Assembly (NCBI RefSeq): GCF_030272615.1
Contig: NC_081415.1
Span: forward strand, 604,831,644-604,895,643
From: Cryptomeria japonica
Taxonomy: Eukaryota; Streptophyta; Pinopsida; Cupressales; Cupressaceae
Direction of reading: 5' to 3'
Length of the DNA stretch: 64,000 nucleotides
A model generated the notes under the pieces. That model worked only from the letters and a program-made list of their open reading frames with translations, made no database searches and was not told the origin of the DNA. A program made the position numbers and the translations under genes. Positions 11,641 to 23,301 of the stretch are shown here, one piece after another (the stretch's first letter is position 1; each line of letters starts with the position of its first letter).

Positions 11641-12556
11641 GAGCCATGCATTTGCGGATGAGATGAAGAAGGAATTTGAGATGTCACTAATCGGAGAGAA
11701 TAAGTTCTTCATTGGAATACATATTCAAAAAATGAAAGATGGTAGCTTTATCTCTTAGTCCAAGTATGTCAAAGAGGTGTTGAAGACCTTTGGAATGAAA
11801 GACAATAAACCAGTTGGTACATCGATGATGACTGGTTGTAAATTATCAAAAGAAGATGACTCGGCTTTGGTGAATAAGAATGAATACTGGTTAATGATTG
11901 GTAAGTTGCACTATGTAGTACACAATAGACTGGACATTACACATGTAGTGGGAATTGCTACATATTTCTAGAAAAGTCCAAGAGAATCCTACTTGGTAGC
12001 AGTCAAGCGAATTCTTACATATTTGAAGGGAACTATAGATTATCAACTATGGTATCCATACAATAATGATTTTAATCTCAAAGTATTTACCAATGTCGAT
12101 TGGGCTGGTAATGTGGATGACCAGAAGAGCACAACCGATGGTTCATTCTTTCTCGGTGGTAGACTAGTCCCAAGGATCAACAAAAAGAAGAGTTGTATCT
12201 GTTAGTCCATAGCAGAAGCAGAATATGTAGCGGCATTTATGAACTGCACTCAAACAATTTGGATGAAGCATGTATTAAGTGGTTTCAAAGTCCCTGTATC
12301 TGAACTGGTGAGTATATTTTTTGACAACACAAGTGTAATTAATATTTCCAAGAATTTGGTATTGCATGCTAGAACCAAGCACTTTGAGCTCAAGTATCAT
12401 TTTTTGAGGGAGAAAGTTCAAAACAAAGAGTTTGTATTGGAACATGTTTCCAGTAAGGAGCAATTAGTAGATATTTTCACCAAGCCTCTACCAAAGGCTA
12501 CATTTACCTGTTTAAGAGGTAAATTAGGGGTGTTGCCCCTTCAAGAGGTGAACTAA
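11641..12556 (+). pseudogene. A2 RT end and RNase H pseudogene
   Basis: Continues through GIHIQKMKDGS, MIGKLHYVVHNRLDITHVV, the NVDWAGNVDD RNase H segment and DIFTKPLPKATF, ending ...LQEVN and TAA (12554-12556). Several stops (about 11757, 11970, 12203) break it. Confidence 0.85.
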
Positions 12557-12804
12557 AGGTATGTTCTCCACATTAGTTAGGTATTGCATTTTCAAATCTT
12601 TTCAGGATTGATGTGTTGAAGGATGCTACTCCTCAGGGGGATTAGCATAGTAGATCATGGATGCTTGTGCCTCCACTTTGGCATTGTTGTCAAAGGGGGA
12701 GAAGATATGAAGCAGAAAAGATATCTACAGTATTGAAGACACATAATATGGAAGAAGATGTACAGATATCTTTTTTTATTGCCATCAATGCCAAAGGGGG
12801 AGAT
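12557..12804 (+). promoter_or_regulatory. A2 3' untranslated region with two polypurine tracts
   Basis: Non-coding. CAAAGGGGGAGAA at 12691-12703 and CCAAAGGGGGAGAT at 12791-12804; the second abuts LTR3. Confidence 0.8.
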
Positions 12805-13531
12805 TATTGGCATATGTGCAAAGTTTTATGACATGATGGTATATGTTGTCATTGATGTCAATATGTTGAAGTATGAACTAGTATATTGAAGTAAGCAAAC
12901 TAGCAAGAGAATTAGTATGATGGTATGAAGTGAACCGGTATGATGATGTGAACCGGTATATGCGAAAAGGTGAACCGATATGTTGGAATGTGAACTAGTA
13001 TATGAAAAGTTTGTATGGGTGTTTTATTTGATATGACTACCAGTTGGTAGTCTCAGCTTTAGGGTTTCTGGTTGATGCATTCAAATTCTATGTGATTCGA
13101 TTGAAGACATCCTGTGATGAGTTAGCATTGAAATGAAGATTAGTTCACGTTGCCATATTAGCCTTGTTCATGTGAAGAATCTTCTTGAGGATCTTCCATG
13201 AAGAAGATTGATTCTGTCCACCTTGGGAATGTGAAAAATCTCAGTAAATAGTGGAGAGCGCATGATGGGTTATCAACTTCTAGAAGCAGTGAAGAATGAA
13301 TGATGGAGAATGTCTTGAGATTTATTCAAGATTGTTTTACTCTATGCAATGTGATTAAATGGTTAGGATTGGACCGACTGTATTGATAACCTAGATTCTT
13401 AAGGATTTAGGATTTATGCTACCAACCTAATTGTTGTCGATAAGGTCGATGATGATTTTTGTTTGAGTTTATTGGAAAATGATTGTATGTGAAGTGATTC
13501 TTACCAGACTAGAGAAGTGAGTACATACATG
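12805..13531 (+). repeat. LTR3 of composite A, left part
   Basis: Begins TATTGGCATATGTGC (TG start mutated to TA) after the A2 PPT and aligns with LTR2 until the K insertion at 13532. The last five bases, ACATG, are the left TSD of K. Confidence 0.9.
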
Positions 13532-14467
13532 TGTTAGGGTTCCCATAGATACTAAGAGGGGGGGGTGAATCAGTATCTGACCGGTAATGTAATTTTCTTA
13601 AAATTGAATATGCAGAACATAAAGTAACGATATATCGGTATGCAAGAATTAATGTAAATAATAGAATCAAAAACATCCACATGAAAAGAACACCATAACA
13701 CAAGATGTTTCATGAGCAAACCTAGTGTGGGAAAAATCTCGGTGGTACTTGTGACCCACAATATTCACTTACTGGCCAATAAGAGAATATTTCTTACAAT
13801 AGGGGCTTGCACATGCAGGAAGGCCAACTGCCTAGAGCACACTGCTCAATAAGAAGTCACACTGACTTACAATGAGGATTATGCAAATCCAATGATCTGT
13901 ACTACTTTACAATAGCATCTTTAATGTCAAATTCAGTACCTGTTCTTGCTCTGTTCTTCACATATACCCTTGACCTGCAATTCGCACATTAGGTCTGCCT
14001 TATAATTTTTTTATGCTTTTTTTTCATATCCTACAAATGACTATAATGATCTCTTTTATATATAAGAGTCATTTTACAATTTGCCAAGTCGGCTGACAAT
14101 AATAAACAAAATATTACATATCAAAAATCCTGTCGGCCTCTGTGCCAGTATACATATTTCCTTTTATGCCGGTGTACATCTTCTATGCCAGTGCCAGTGT
14201 AGAGTGATCTTGCTGATGCTGGTGCACTATCTTGTTTGAATAATGCTTTTTTAGTATAATGTCTTGCCGGTGCCCTAGGATTTGCAAGGTTTCCTGTGTA
14301 ATGCTTTGTCGATATAATGTCTTATCGGTGCCATAAGATTGCAAGGTTACCTATGTAATGCTTTGCCGGTATAATGTCTTGCTGGTGCCATAGGATTGCA
14401 AGGTTTCCATCAATGAAAAAACCTTCAATCACACACAATGTCTCATTGGAGTGTCCAAATGCCAACA
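13532..14467 (-). repeat. K 3' LTR
   Basis: 936 bp, collinear with the right LTR at 19388-20322. Its U3 end (right side) abuts the PPT. Confidence 0.92.
14241..14406 (-). repeat. About 58-bp tandem repeats in K LTR (three units)
   Basis: Units start at 14241, 14299 and 14356 and each carry TAATGCTTTG, ATAATGTCTTGCCGGTGCC and GGATTGCAAGGTT. They lie in the U3 side of the LTR. The matching array in the other LTR is at 20096-20260. Confidence 0.85.
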
Positions 14468-14778
14468 ATCTCCCCCTTTGGCATTGATGGCAACAGTCAT
14501 GAAAATTTTCAAAAGATATCCAATAAGTGTAGACCAAAAATGTGAGAGCTCCCCCTAAGCATGTGATCCATGTGCTTTGAATTTTCTCATCCTACTCCCC
14601 CTTTGGCATCAATGACAAAGGTTAGTAGATTTTGTAGTTGTACCAATCCATAACCTCAACCTTGTAGTTGGGTGGTTATTATCTAAAGAATATCTCCCAA
14701 AATTAAGTTTATACCATCCATAAACTTCTTGCTGTCTTTTATTGTTGTCTTAGTTCTGTATATTGTACCGGTTAGATG
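14468..14778 (-). promoter_or_regulatory. K 3' untranslated region with two polypurine tracts
   Basis: On the + strand, TCTCCCCCTTTGG abuts the LTR (14470-14482) and ACTCCCCCTTTGG recurs at 14594-14606. Both are PPT complements, showing the minus orientation of the element. Non-coding. Confidence 0.8.
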
Positions 14779-17700
14779 TTACAGGTGCTCTGCCGGTGTT
14801 TTGCTTCCTTGAGTTAGTGCCTCTGAGATTTCCTTCCGCAAAGATACTAAATAGTCCAATCTTGGACTTAGTTTAGATCTCAAGAATTTTGCCTTGTTTA
14901 TTATTTTCTCTTTCTCTCTTTCTAATTTGAGCAATTCTTCCTTAAAATTTGTTATCTTTTCCTCAAAAACTGATAATGCATCGGGTGAGTTAACAAAATT
15001 ATCTACAAGTTTATTTATCTCTTCATGTACCTTGCTCATCTGTTTGTCTACATATATGGTCAAAAAGTTTATCTTACAGGTGTCTTTGTACAGAGTTTTG
15101 TGCTCTTTCAATAAATTGTATAGTTCCGGTAGAAGTGTGTCAAATTCCCTATTACACTTATTTATTCCTTCCTCAAAGAATTTTTGTTTCTCTTTTTCTA
15201 CACTTTTCTTTACAGATTCTACCTTTGTTTGCTCAAAATTTTCAGAAATATATTTACAAAGTGTATCCAACTAGCCTAAAGAATCTTTGTTGTCTATATT
15301 ACAATTGGGAGCTATTGATTTCAGAACTGGAATTGAATCATCTATTGTTTTATAAGCTTGTGAGCTATAATTAGTTATTTTCTTGATATATTCAAGCAAT
15401 ACCTTTATTACATTTGATGGTGATCCAACAAACTGAGTGCCGGTGAAAGTGACCATGCTAGTATTGACCTCTGGTAGGTCTATTAGTGTCTCCATCTCTT
15501 TAAGCATTGGTTTTCCTACATCATTTCTTACCGGTGGCATCTATTCTGGAGCCTTTAGCTCTATTGGTTTCTCTGTTTGTGTTCCAGATTCCATCTTTTT
15601 CTCTAAATCTACTATCAGTTTCTCTTTGTTTCCTATTGTTGGTTACTCTTTGTTTCCTGATTTATCTATTGTATCTTTATCTACCACTATGTTGATTTTC
15701 TAAGTATCAACATTCACAGTATATAGGACTTCAGGATTAGGATTATTATCCTCTGTGTCCATACTCTCAACTACCGATTGATCTTCTGTAGTTGTTGTTT
15801 TTATCGGTGGAGTATTTAAAGGAGGTGGGGGTAAGTTGTCTCTAATCTTGATACTTGGTGGTCCACTAACTTTACCTTTCCCTTTATCCTTGTCCTTCTG
15901 ATATACCAGAATGGGCTTGGGATTCCTATATTCTTCTTGTTTTTCTTTTTCAACCAAGAATGTATCCCAGCCATTTTATGTTTCCTTTGAAACTTCAGTA
16001 ACTCTACCTGCCATTAGTGAAATTTGCTGGTGTGTAGTGGAAAAAACTGTCTGGTTGGCCTGAGCTATCAGATCATCAATTTCCTTAGGTGAGTTGACTG
16101 GGTATACTGGAAGTAATTTTTATATTTTAATTTTCTTATCCAACTCAATTATTCCTTGCCTTCTGGCCTCAAGTCTTTTATATAGTTCATTAGGAATTTC
16201 ATTTAAGACTTGCAACAAATACTTTTTATACATGTCCATGTGTAATATGACACTCTCTTCAACTTGTCCTTTCTCATCATCTGATAGGGTGTCATAGATT
16301 TTCCCTATGTTTTTCAATTTACCTTCCTCTCTGATCTCATTCAATAATATGTCAAGAGGGGCCAAGTCAGTGTTTGTCTTCTTCTTCTTTTTGGGGGTCA
16401 ACTTCTTCTTAGGTGTGGCTTTCTTGACTGGAGATCTCACGGCTTGTTGCTTCTATCTTGTCCTTCTACATGAAGGAGTGGTTACCGATGAGGGGTCTCT
16501 TTTCCTGACAACTCTTTTGAAAGTTACTGGCATATCTCCTTCTGAGGAAGTATCTACCGGTGATAGATGAGTTTCAGGTTGTTGGGCTGCGAACTCATCT
16601 TTAGTTATGCCAGTTTTCTTTAATACATCTTCCTTTATGGCTTTTGCTTGTCTGGTTCCTTTTCTCACAAATGCATCAACCTTTTTCACTCTCTTCTTAG
16701 ATTGAATTTGACTTTGAATAGTCTCAGCACTACCAAATACTTTTTCCTTTGGTTCATTGGGGGCTTCTAGAAGTGCTTTGGCATAAGTTTCCATTATGTG
16801 GTCATCTGTTTCATACCCCATCTCGGTTACCCAGATTGTTCTTGGGATGACTACTTCCATCCAAATCTCATCCTTTTTTATTACAAAACATATATCATCC
16901 TTGTATTTGTTGACAATTTCCTATGATAGTCTGATTCTTTTATTCATTCTAACCTTTAGTGCTTGAAAATACTCATTGATATTCTTTTCTCTGTTTTCAC
17001 CCATGTTGTTGAATAAGTCAGATAATTGTTTTCCTACTGATAGGTCAAATCCAAAATCCTTGTTTCCTATACCGGGAGCCTATTTATTTATATGTAGCAT
17101 TAAGCATACAAGTAAATTTTGAAATCTAAAGGTTCCTTTCTTATCCTTCTTGATTTTTGCTAAATTGTCAATTAACTCATCCTTTAACCATTCATAGATA
17201 TCAATTTTCACATTGTCCTTAACCATGTCATAAGCACTCTTTATGCATAAACTAGAAACTAAGTTAAGCCTATTAGCATGAGTTGCTTTGTAACCTAAAA
17301 TCATGCTAACAAATCTAACATTTGTAGCGGTCACATCATTAACCCTCAATGATCTCTTGTCGGATGTTGCACTAGTTAAGTTTGTTACTAAGTCATTGGA
17401 AACCTTCTTGGTTTTGTCGGGTCTCCTACCGGTGGAGGGTAACCCTGTTACTGCTTTCATAGCTTCCTTTGTAATTTTATGCACTGAGTCAAGCCAAAAG
17501 AATGAACCATGTACCCTGCTTAAAACTATCCTAACCACTTCCTTGGGAAATTCAAGAATGCAGAGGATTTTAGTGAATCCTAGGGTTTCAACAATTTTAT
17601 GTTCAGGTTTCACATTTCTGGAGTTGTCACATATAATAGACTTATACATGTTTTTTATTTCTTCATCACCTAATTCCTCTATGTTGCAATGAATATATAT

Positions 17701-17868
17701 TCTAGGGTCTTCTGCATAAACAACACCTTCTGGAATTTTTGAAAAAGCACCTATGTTGTCATCTTTCTTAGCTACCTCGGGAACTAGCTGAAACATGGGC
17801 CTAGGTCATTTTATATCCTCGACTACTGTAGGGTTTGCTATGAATTCAAGTGCAGAGGAAGATGCCAT
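14779..17868 (-). pseudogene. K ORF2: uncharacterised protein, GLP-type domain plus coiled coil
   Basis: Start ATG at 17868 (MASSSALEF; the same start context in H at 48028 and C at 33106). A TGA at codon 21 (17806-17808) precedes a long frame (17796-17080) with a globular domain containing VRIVLSRVHGSFFWLDSVHK, ITKEAMKAVTGLPSTG and IYEWLKDELIDNLAKIKKDKKGTF. It continues, across stops and shifts, through EVVIPRTIWVTEMGYE (16860-16820), a Lys-rich stretch (about 16440-16375), a Pro-rich linker (15700-15957) and a Lys/Glu-rich coiled coil ending at 14779. About 1030 codons in all. I recognise no catalytic motif; the TGLPSTG element only loosely recalls plant mobile domain proteins. No pol homology. 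Confidence 0.75.
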
Positions 17869-18173
17869 GATGATAAATACCTTTTACTACCTTTGGATGG
17901 ATTGATTGCTGAAGTGCTTTGCCTCTTGCTTGGAATGCCTTAGCTCGGAAATCTTCGCGCTCTTTGAAAGTTTGAATTCATGGTGAAATGAAATGGAGCC
18001 AAAAACCTTATTTTATAAAGTCTTTTTTGCTACCTACCACATTAATTGCTTGCCGGTAATGTATTAGCTTAACTTTATTTGCCGGTAATGAATGATTTTC
18101 AACTTCCTTTCTCTAACCGAGGGAATAATAGGACATGTGTCATTATATTGCCAAACCCTTAAGATAATTTTCT
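17869..18173 (-). other. K spacer between ORF1 and ORF2
   Basis: About 300 bp without a usable frame between the gag stop and the ORF2 ATG. H has a similar spacer (47721-48027). How ORF2 would be translated (splicing, separate RNA, re-initiation) is not visible. Confidence 0.5.
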
Positions 18174-19319
18174 TCAATTTGATGAAGAACATCCTGCCGG
18201 TGGAGCATTGCTCTATCCTACCGGTGGAGCATCATATTGTCCTGTCGGTAAAGCATTTGTTGGTTCTACCGGTGGAGGAGTATCCCCAATATTTAGATCA
18301 CCTTTTCTAATCCATTGCTTTGAGAATTCTTGCTTAACTTCTTCAACCTTTTCTTTACCTTTCAAACTAGTGCTTTTGTTATCTACCGGTGTACCTTTAC
18401 TTCTACAAAATTTAGCAATATGACCAATCTTGTTACATGCATAACAAGTTACATTATTTTTTTGAATAGCTTTCCCATAACCTATGCTGGTTTGTGTTCT
18501 ACATTTATTTGATAAATGACCAAATCTTTCACAAACATAACATTTTACACTCATTCTGCAATTTTTCAGAGTTATGACCAATTTTGTTGCATTTGGTGCA
18601 TTGACCGGTGGGAGGATTGATGTTCTAATAATTCTTAGATCTACATTCATTTGCCCTATGACCAAATTTATTGCAATTAAAGCATTTTCCATTGAATTTG
18701 TAAGTATTAGAAGGTCTTACCGGTTTGCTGTGATCCTTGGTATTTGTAGTACCGGAGCTTTCTCCAACTTCAAATCCAATTCCAAAAGTGTCACCTTTGG
18801 GTTTTTGATTCTTCATTCTTCTGAGCTTTTCTTGAATTTTTCTTTGTGTTGATTTGCAGTTTCCAATTCCCTTTCCAATATTTCTTTTTGTCTCATTGGT
18901 TCATTTGAGTCATTCTGAGTATGCATCAGATCTGTCTTCAACATATCATTTTCATAGCTAAGTCTTGTGTTCTCATTTTCTACATCACTTAGTCTTTTGG
19001 TCAACTCTTCTTCATTCTTCTTTCTATCCTCATTCTCTTTGCAAAATCTCATAGTCATATCCTGCATTTCATTTTTTGTTGTCATGATCTCTTCTTTCAA
19101 TTTGCTTATCATATCATTTAGTGATTCCTTTTCATCATTCTCATTTTGCAATTTTTCGCAAAGTTCTCTCTTATTTCTTGTAACAGTAAGATTTTCTTGA
19201 AGTGCCTAAATAATGTCCTGAGCTGCTTTTAAATCATCTTCTAATTTGATATTTTTCAACTTCTCTGCATCATAGTCAGTAACAGCTCCTTCAAGTTGCT
19301 TCATCAGATTTTCCATCAT
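18174..19319 (-). pseudogene. gag: K ORF1: Gag-like coiled coil with CCHC zinc knuckles
   Basis: Double ATG at 19319/19316 (MMENLMKQLEGAV...) matching the H start. The N-terminal half is a Glu/Lys/Asn coiled coil (18813-19151). The C-terminal half carries four CCHC knuckles: CFNCNKFGHRANEC, one in a shifted frame (CTKCNKIGH), CYVCERFGHLSNKC and CYACNKIGHIAKFC. The tail repeats APPVG/APPAG-like units before TGA at 18174-18176. A TAG near 19208 and a frameshift near 18630 disrupt it. Knuckles suggest RNA binding and the coiled coil suggests particle assembly; both are inferred. It lacks the canonical copia capsid sequence of A and I. Confidence 0.8.
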
Positions 19320-19373
19320 TACAGGTGTCAAGATCTTCCTCAAGCTGTTAGGCTTCTAAAAATAGAGGACCAG

Positions 19374-19385
19374 GCTCTAATACCA
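19374..19385 (-). promoter_or_regulatory. K primer-binding site
   Basis: The + strand GCTCTAATACCA is the complement of TGGTATTAGAGC, two bases inside the 5' LTR (starting 19388). It matches the initiator tRNA-Met type PBS with one change. Confidence 0.8.
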
Positions 19386-19387
19386 AT

Positions 19388-20322
19388 TGTTAGGGTTCCC
19401 ACAGATACTGAGAGGGGGGTTGAATCAGTATCTGACCGGTAATGTAATTTTCTTAAAACTGAATATGCAGAACATAAAGTAACAGTATATCGATATGCAA
19501 GAATTAATGTAAATAATAGAATCAAAAACATCCACATGAAAAGAACACCATAACACAAGATGTTTCACAAGGAAACCCGGTGTGGGAAAAACCTCGGTGG
19601 GACTTGTGACCCACAATATTCACTTACTGGCCAATAAGAGAGTATTACTTACAATAGGGGCCTACACATGCAGGAAGACCAACTACCTAGAGCACACTAC
19701 TCAATAAGAAGTCACACTGACTTACAATGAGGATTATGCAAATCCAATGATCTGTACTGCTTTACAATAGCATCTTTAATGCCAGATTCAGTACCGGTTC
19801 TTGCTCTGTTCTTCACATATACCCTTGACCTACAATTCACACATTAGGTCTTCCTTATAATTTATTTATGCTTTTTTCCCATATCCTACAAATGACTACA
19901 ATGATCTCTTTTATATACAAGAGTCATTTTACAATTTTCCAAGTCGACTTACAATAATAAACAAAATATTACATATCAAAAATCCTGTCGGCCTCTGTGC
20001 CGATATACATATTTCCTTCTGTGCTGGTGTACATCTTCTATGATGGTGCCAGTGTAGAGTGATCTTGCTGATGTCAGTGCACTGTCTTGTTTGAATAATG
20101 CTTTGTTAGTATAATGTCTTGCTGGTGCCATAGGATTTGCAAGGTTGCTTGTGTAATGCTTTGCTGGTATAATGTCTTGCCAGTGCCATAGGATTGCAAG
20201 GTTGTCTATGTAATGCTTTGCCGGTATAATGTCTTGCCAGTGCCATAGGATTGCAAGGTTACCATCAATGGAAAAACCTTCAATCACACATAATGTCTCA
20301 TTGGAGTGTCCATATGCCAACA
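19388..20322 (-). repeat. K 5' LTR
   Basis: 935 bp, TGTTAGGGTTCC...ATGCCAACA, adjacent to the PBS. Contains the conserved LTR box (about 19560-19605) and the 58-bp repeat array at 20096-20260. Confidence 0.92.
20096..20260 (-). repeat. Tandem repeats in K 5' LTR
   Basis: Three units starting at 20096, 20154 and 20211, homologous to those at 14241-14406. Confidence 0.85.
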
Positions 20323-21122
20323 ACATGCAAAGTGTAATTGCAGATGTAAAGGAACAGAAGTGGATCTGCCTTGGCATTAAGTGCTATTATCAGATCAGTG
20401 TATTACCTGTTGACTTCTAACCATTTCAGCAGTTGGAAAATCCCTTTACTAGGTAGCTTTAACAGGGTTTTTGTAAATCCTTTAACATGGTGACTAAAAA
20501 TCATTGAGTTCTTTAAATCCCCTGACAAGGTAACCTTTAACAGGGTTTTAACCTCTAACTGGGTATTTAGCCATCCCTTAACCAGGTGATCCCTAGCAGG
20601 ATCAGTTCCTAGCAGAACCTGTTGTAAAGTCTTTAACCGGACTAGGCTCCTAAGAGAGTGAACTTCAGAAGAGTTCAAGAACAACTTGTGGGTATTCATC
20701 CCGACCGTGGTTTTTCCCAATTGGGTTTCCACGTGAAAAATAAGTGTGTCATGTGTGATGCTTTTTCATGTGATGGTTTAGTGTTTCTGTTAAGCGGTAA
20801 TGCAAGTTGATCCAGTGGTCATTATATTTCTGATGTATTACCTTTTTAAGCATATGGGTGAAGTGGAAATGCGATATTAGGTTTTAAGCATATGGGTGAA
20901 GTGGAAATGAGATATTAGGTTTTGTGAAGATCTAAGTGTTACCATTTTATGACTTTTATAGTCACTATGTTTTACCGGTATTGCCTTGATTTAGATCAGT
21001 GATGTTGTTTACTGGTTAGTGCAGTCTTTGATGTTAAAGTTGTGAAATTTTTTTGTCTATACTAATTCACCCCCCCCCCTCTTAGTATCTGTTGAGTAAT
21101 TACCATTCATCGTTATTCATCA
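20323..21122 (+). repeat. LTR3 of composite A, right part
   Basis: Resumes directly after K with the second ACATG and is collinear with LTR1/LTR2 to its end GTTATTCATCA. Excluding K, LTR3 is about 1520 bp, close to LTR2. Confidence 0.9.
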
Positions 21123-21131
21123 ATGCCAACA
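21123..21131 (-). repeat. Nine-base tail of a C-type LTR
   Basis: ATGCCAACA is the terminal sequence of the C/H LTR (compare 30690-30698) and is followed by TAGTGATCTTATAATATAAATTAC exactly as at 42416. Composite A therefore sits just inside the end of a C-type LTR that itself was in the RT gene of a D-type copia. Confidence 0.7.
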
Positions 21132-22021
21132 TAGTGATCTTATAATATAAATTACTATCAGCATTACCTTTAGTGAAACCAAGATTCATAAGATATTTAT
21201 CCAATCTTTCATACCAAGCCCTAGGGGCTTGTTTCAATCCATATAAAGCTTTTCTTAACCTACAAACCATGTTTTTATTATCTGAAAGTTAAAATCCATC
21301 AAGATGGTCAATGTAAACTTCTTCTTCAAGATCTCCATTTAGAAATGAACAATTAAAATCCATATGATAAATGTTATAGTTCTTTTGGGCAACATAAGCA
21401 AGAAATAATCTCATAGCTTCAATCCTAGCTACCAAAGCAAAAGTCTCATCATAATCAATTCCTTCCTTCTAAGAATATCCTTTACAAACCAATCTAGCCT
21501 TATTCCTCACAACTTTTCCATCTTCATTCAATTTATTCCTAAAAACCCATTTAGTCCCAATAACATTATTATTTTTAGGCCAGGAAACTAAAGTCCATGT
21601 ATTATTCTTTTCTATTTGATCTAATTCCTCTTCCATAGCTTTAATCCACCATTCATCTTTATATGCTTCAATTATTGATGTCGATTCAATTTGAGAAATT
21701 AAACATACCTCATCAGTTTCCAATCTTCTTCTTGTCTTAACTCCTTTATTATTGTCTCCAATAATCTAATCTTTAGAATGATTTAACGTAACATACCTAG
21801 GAGTCTTCTGATTTTTTGTTCCACCACTCTAATCTTCAGTTACTGTTGAATTTTCTGATACTGCTAGAGTAACTGCCTCAACATTTTGTTCTAGTGTAGG
21901 AGCTACCAGTTTAGTTATGATCATTTCTACTGCCAATTATATCTCATAAGTTTGGATTTGACTTCTGTTCAACTCATACACTTTGACATTAGAGCTCTCC
22001 ACAATTATCTGCAATCTTTTA
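21132..22021 (-). pseudogene. D'' copia fragment: linker and RT N-terminal half
   Basis: Minus-strand copia pol, roughly 90 percent identical by eye to 42416-43300. It contains [15 protein letters not shown] and [12 protein letters not shown], the DETF region and AFLNG-like segment, and LYGLKQAPRAW-like sequence up to LYYK. Stops occur, for example, near 21472 and 21829. At about 22021 it is joined head-on to plus-strand D' sequence. Confidence 0.85.
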
Positions 22022-23301
22022 TGATGAGACTTTTGCTGCGATATGCTAGGATTGAAGCTGTGAGATTATTTCTTGCTTATGTTACCCATAAGAAATACAG
22101 AATTTATCAAATGGATGTTAAATGTGCATTTTTGAATGGAGATCTTGAAGAGGAATTTTATATTGAGAAACCTAATAGTTTTTCACTTTCAGATGATAAA
22201 AACATGGTTTCCAGGTTAAGGAAAGCGTTATATGGATTGAAACAATCCCCTAGAGCTTGGTATTCCAGATTGGACAAATATATTTTGAAGCTTGGTTTCA
22301 CTAAAAGTAATGCTAACAATAAATTATATTATAAGATCAGTGATGATGACATTTATTGTTGAACTATGTGTTGATGATATCTTTTTTGGAAGTGAGGATA
22401 AATTATGTATGGAATTCTCTAAAAATATGAAGAATGAATTTGAGATGTCTATGATTATGGAGATGAAATTTTTCTTAGGTTTGCAGATTACTCATAATGA
22501 TAAAGGTATTTTCATCTGTCAAACTAATAATGCTAGAGAGTTGTTGAAGAAATTTGGCATGGAAAATTCTAAACCAGTTGGTACCACTATGGTTACAAGT
22601 GAGAAATTGACAAAGAAAGATGTATCAACTCTGGTAAATCCTACAAGGTACAAATCTATGATTAGAGGTTCATTATATCTGACTCAAACTAGACCAGATA
22701 TAATGAACGTTGTTTGTATTGTATCAAGATATCAGAGTGATCCTAGAGAGAGTCATGAGAGTGCACTGAAAAGGATTTCCATGTATTTTCAAGGAACAAC
22801 TAAGTATGGTTTGTGGTATCGTAAAGATGATGAATTTACCCTATATGCATATATAGATGCTAATTGGGCTGGAGATGTTGATGACTAGAAGAGCACATCT
22901 AGTGGAGCTTTCTTTCTTGGAAAGAAACTTGTTTCATGGATCAACAAGAAACAATCATGTATTTCTTTATCTACTATTGAATCTGATTATGTTGCTGCTA
23001 CTACTAACTATACACAATTTTTATGGATGAAGAAAATGTTAAAGGATATAAGGGTTGATTGCAATGAAATTGTATTTATTCACTATGATAACTCTACTTC
23101 ATTGATATATCAAAGAAGACTAAGAAAATTTCTATAAATTATAATTTTCTGAAGGAGAAGGTGGAAGCAAATGAAGTCAAAATTGTTTATGTGAACATTA
23201 AAGAGTAGATTGCAGATATCTTCACTAAACCTTTATCTAAGGAATCATTTGAGTACTTCAGAGATAGATTGGAAGTTATTGCCCCTCCGGTAGAGACTTG
23301 A
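22022..23301 (+). pseudogene. D' copia RT and RNase H pseudogene
   Basis: Plus-strand pol starting at the DETF position of [50 protein letters not shown], the FVDD-type box changed to CVDDIFFGSEDK (about 22365-22400), FLGLQITHNDKGIFICQ, then RNase H (AYIDANWAGDVDD, DIFTKPLSKE). Ends in ...PPVET and TGA at 23299-23301. One frameshift near 22340 and stops at about 22887, 23135 and 23206. Its first 320 or so bases are an inverted copy of 21136-21461. Confidence 0.88.

Larger units (their letters stand above)
13532..20322 (-). mobile_element. Pol-less LTR element K nested in LTR3
   Basis: 6791 bp bounded by TGTTAGGGTTCC and ATGCCAACA, flanked by the perfect TSD ACATG (13527-13531 and 20323-20327). 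LTRs at 13532-14467 and 19388-20322 are about 935 bp each. Reading on the minus strand: 5' LTR (right), PBS, ORF1 (gag-like), ORF2, PPT, 3' LTR (left). No integrase, RT or RNase H signature exists between the LTRs. Removing K and one TSD copy restores a sequence collinear with LTR1 and LTR2, which proves the boundaries. Non-autonomous; the protein source for mobilisation is unknown. Confidence 0.93.
172..21122 (+). mobile_element. Composite copia retrotransposon A: LTR1-A1-LTR2-A2-LTR3
   Basis: Three homologous direct LTRs (172-1371, 6882-8383, 12805-21122 with K nested in the last) alternate with two homologous gag-pol internal regions in the same direction. Each internal region begins with a PBS directly after an LTR and ends with a PPT directly before the next, so the middle LTR serves as 3' LTR of A1 and 5' LTR of A2. 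The order of pol domains (protease, integrase, RT, RNase H) is that of Ty1/copia. Both pol regions are full of stops and frameshifts and cannot be functional. Unequal recombination between LTRs is the usual source of this layout. Confidence 0.9.

Noticed and set aside
13550-13570. G-tracts such as GAGAGGGGGGGTGAATCA as possible G-quadruplexes or assembly homopolymer errors
   Set aside because: They recur at the same place in every LTR as the complement of the terminal pyrimidine tract, so they are ordinary LTR structure; a single G run does not form a quadruplex alone.
16375-16440. Lys-rich segment of K ORF2 as a histone-like or ribosomal host gene
   Set aside because: It lies between the two LTRs of K in the same order as linker regions of H and B ORF2, so it is part of the element.
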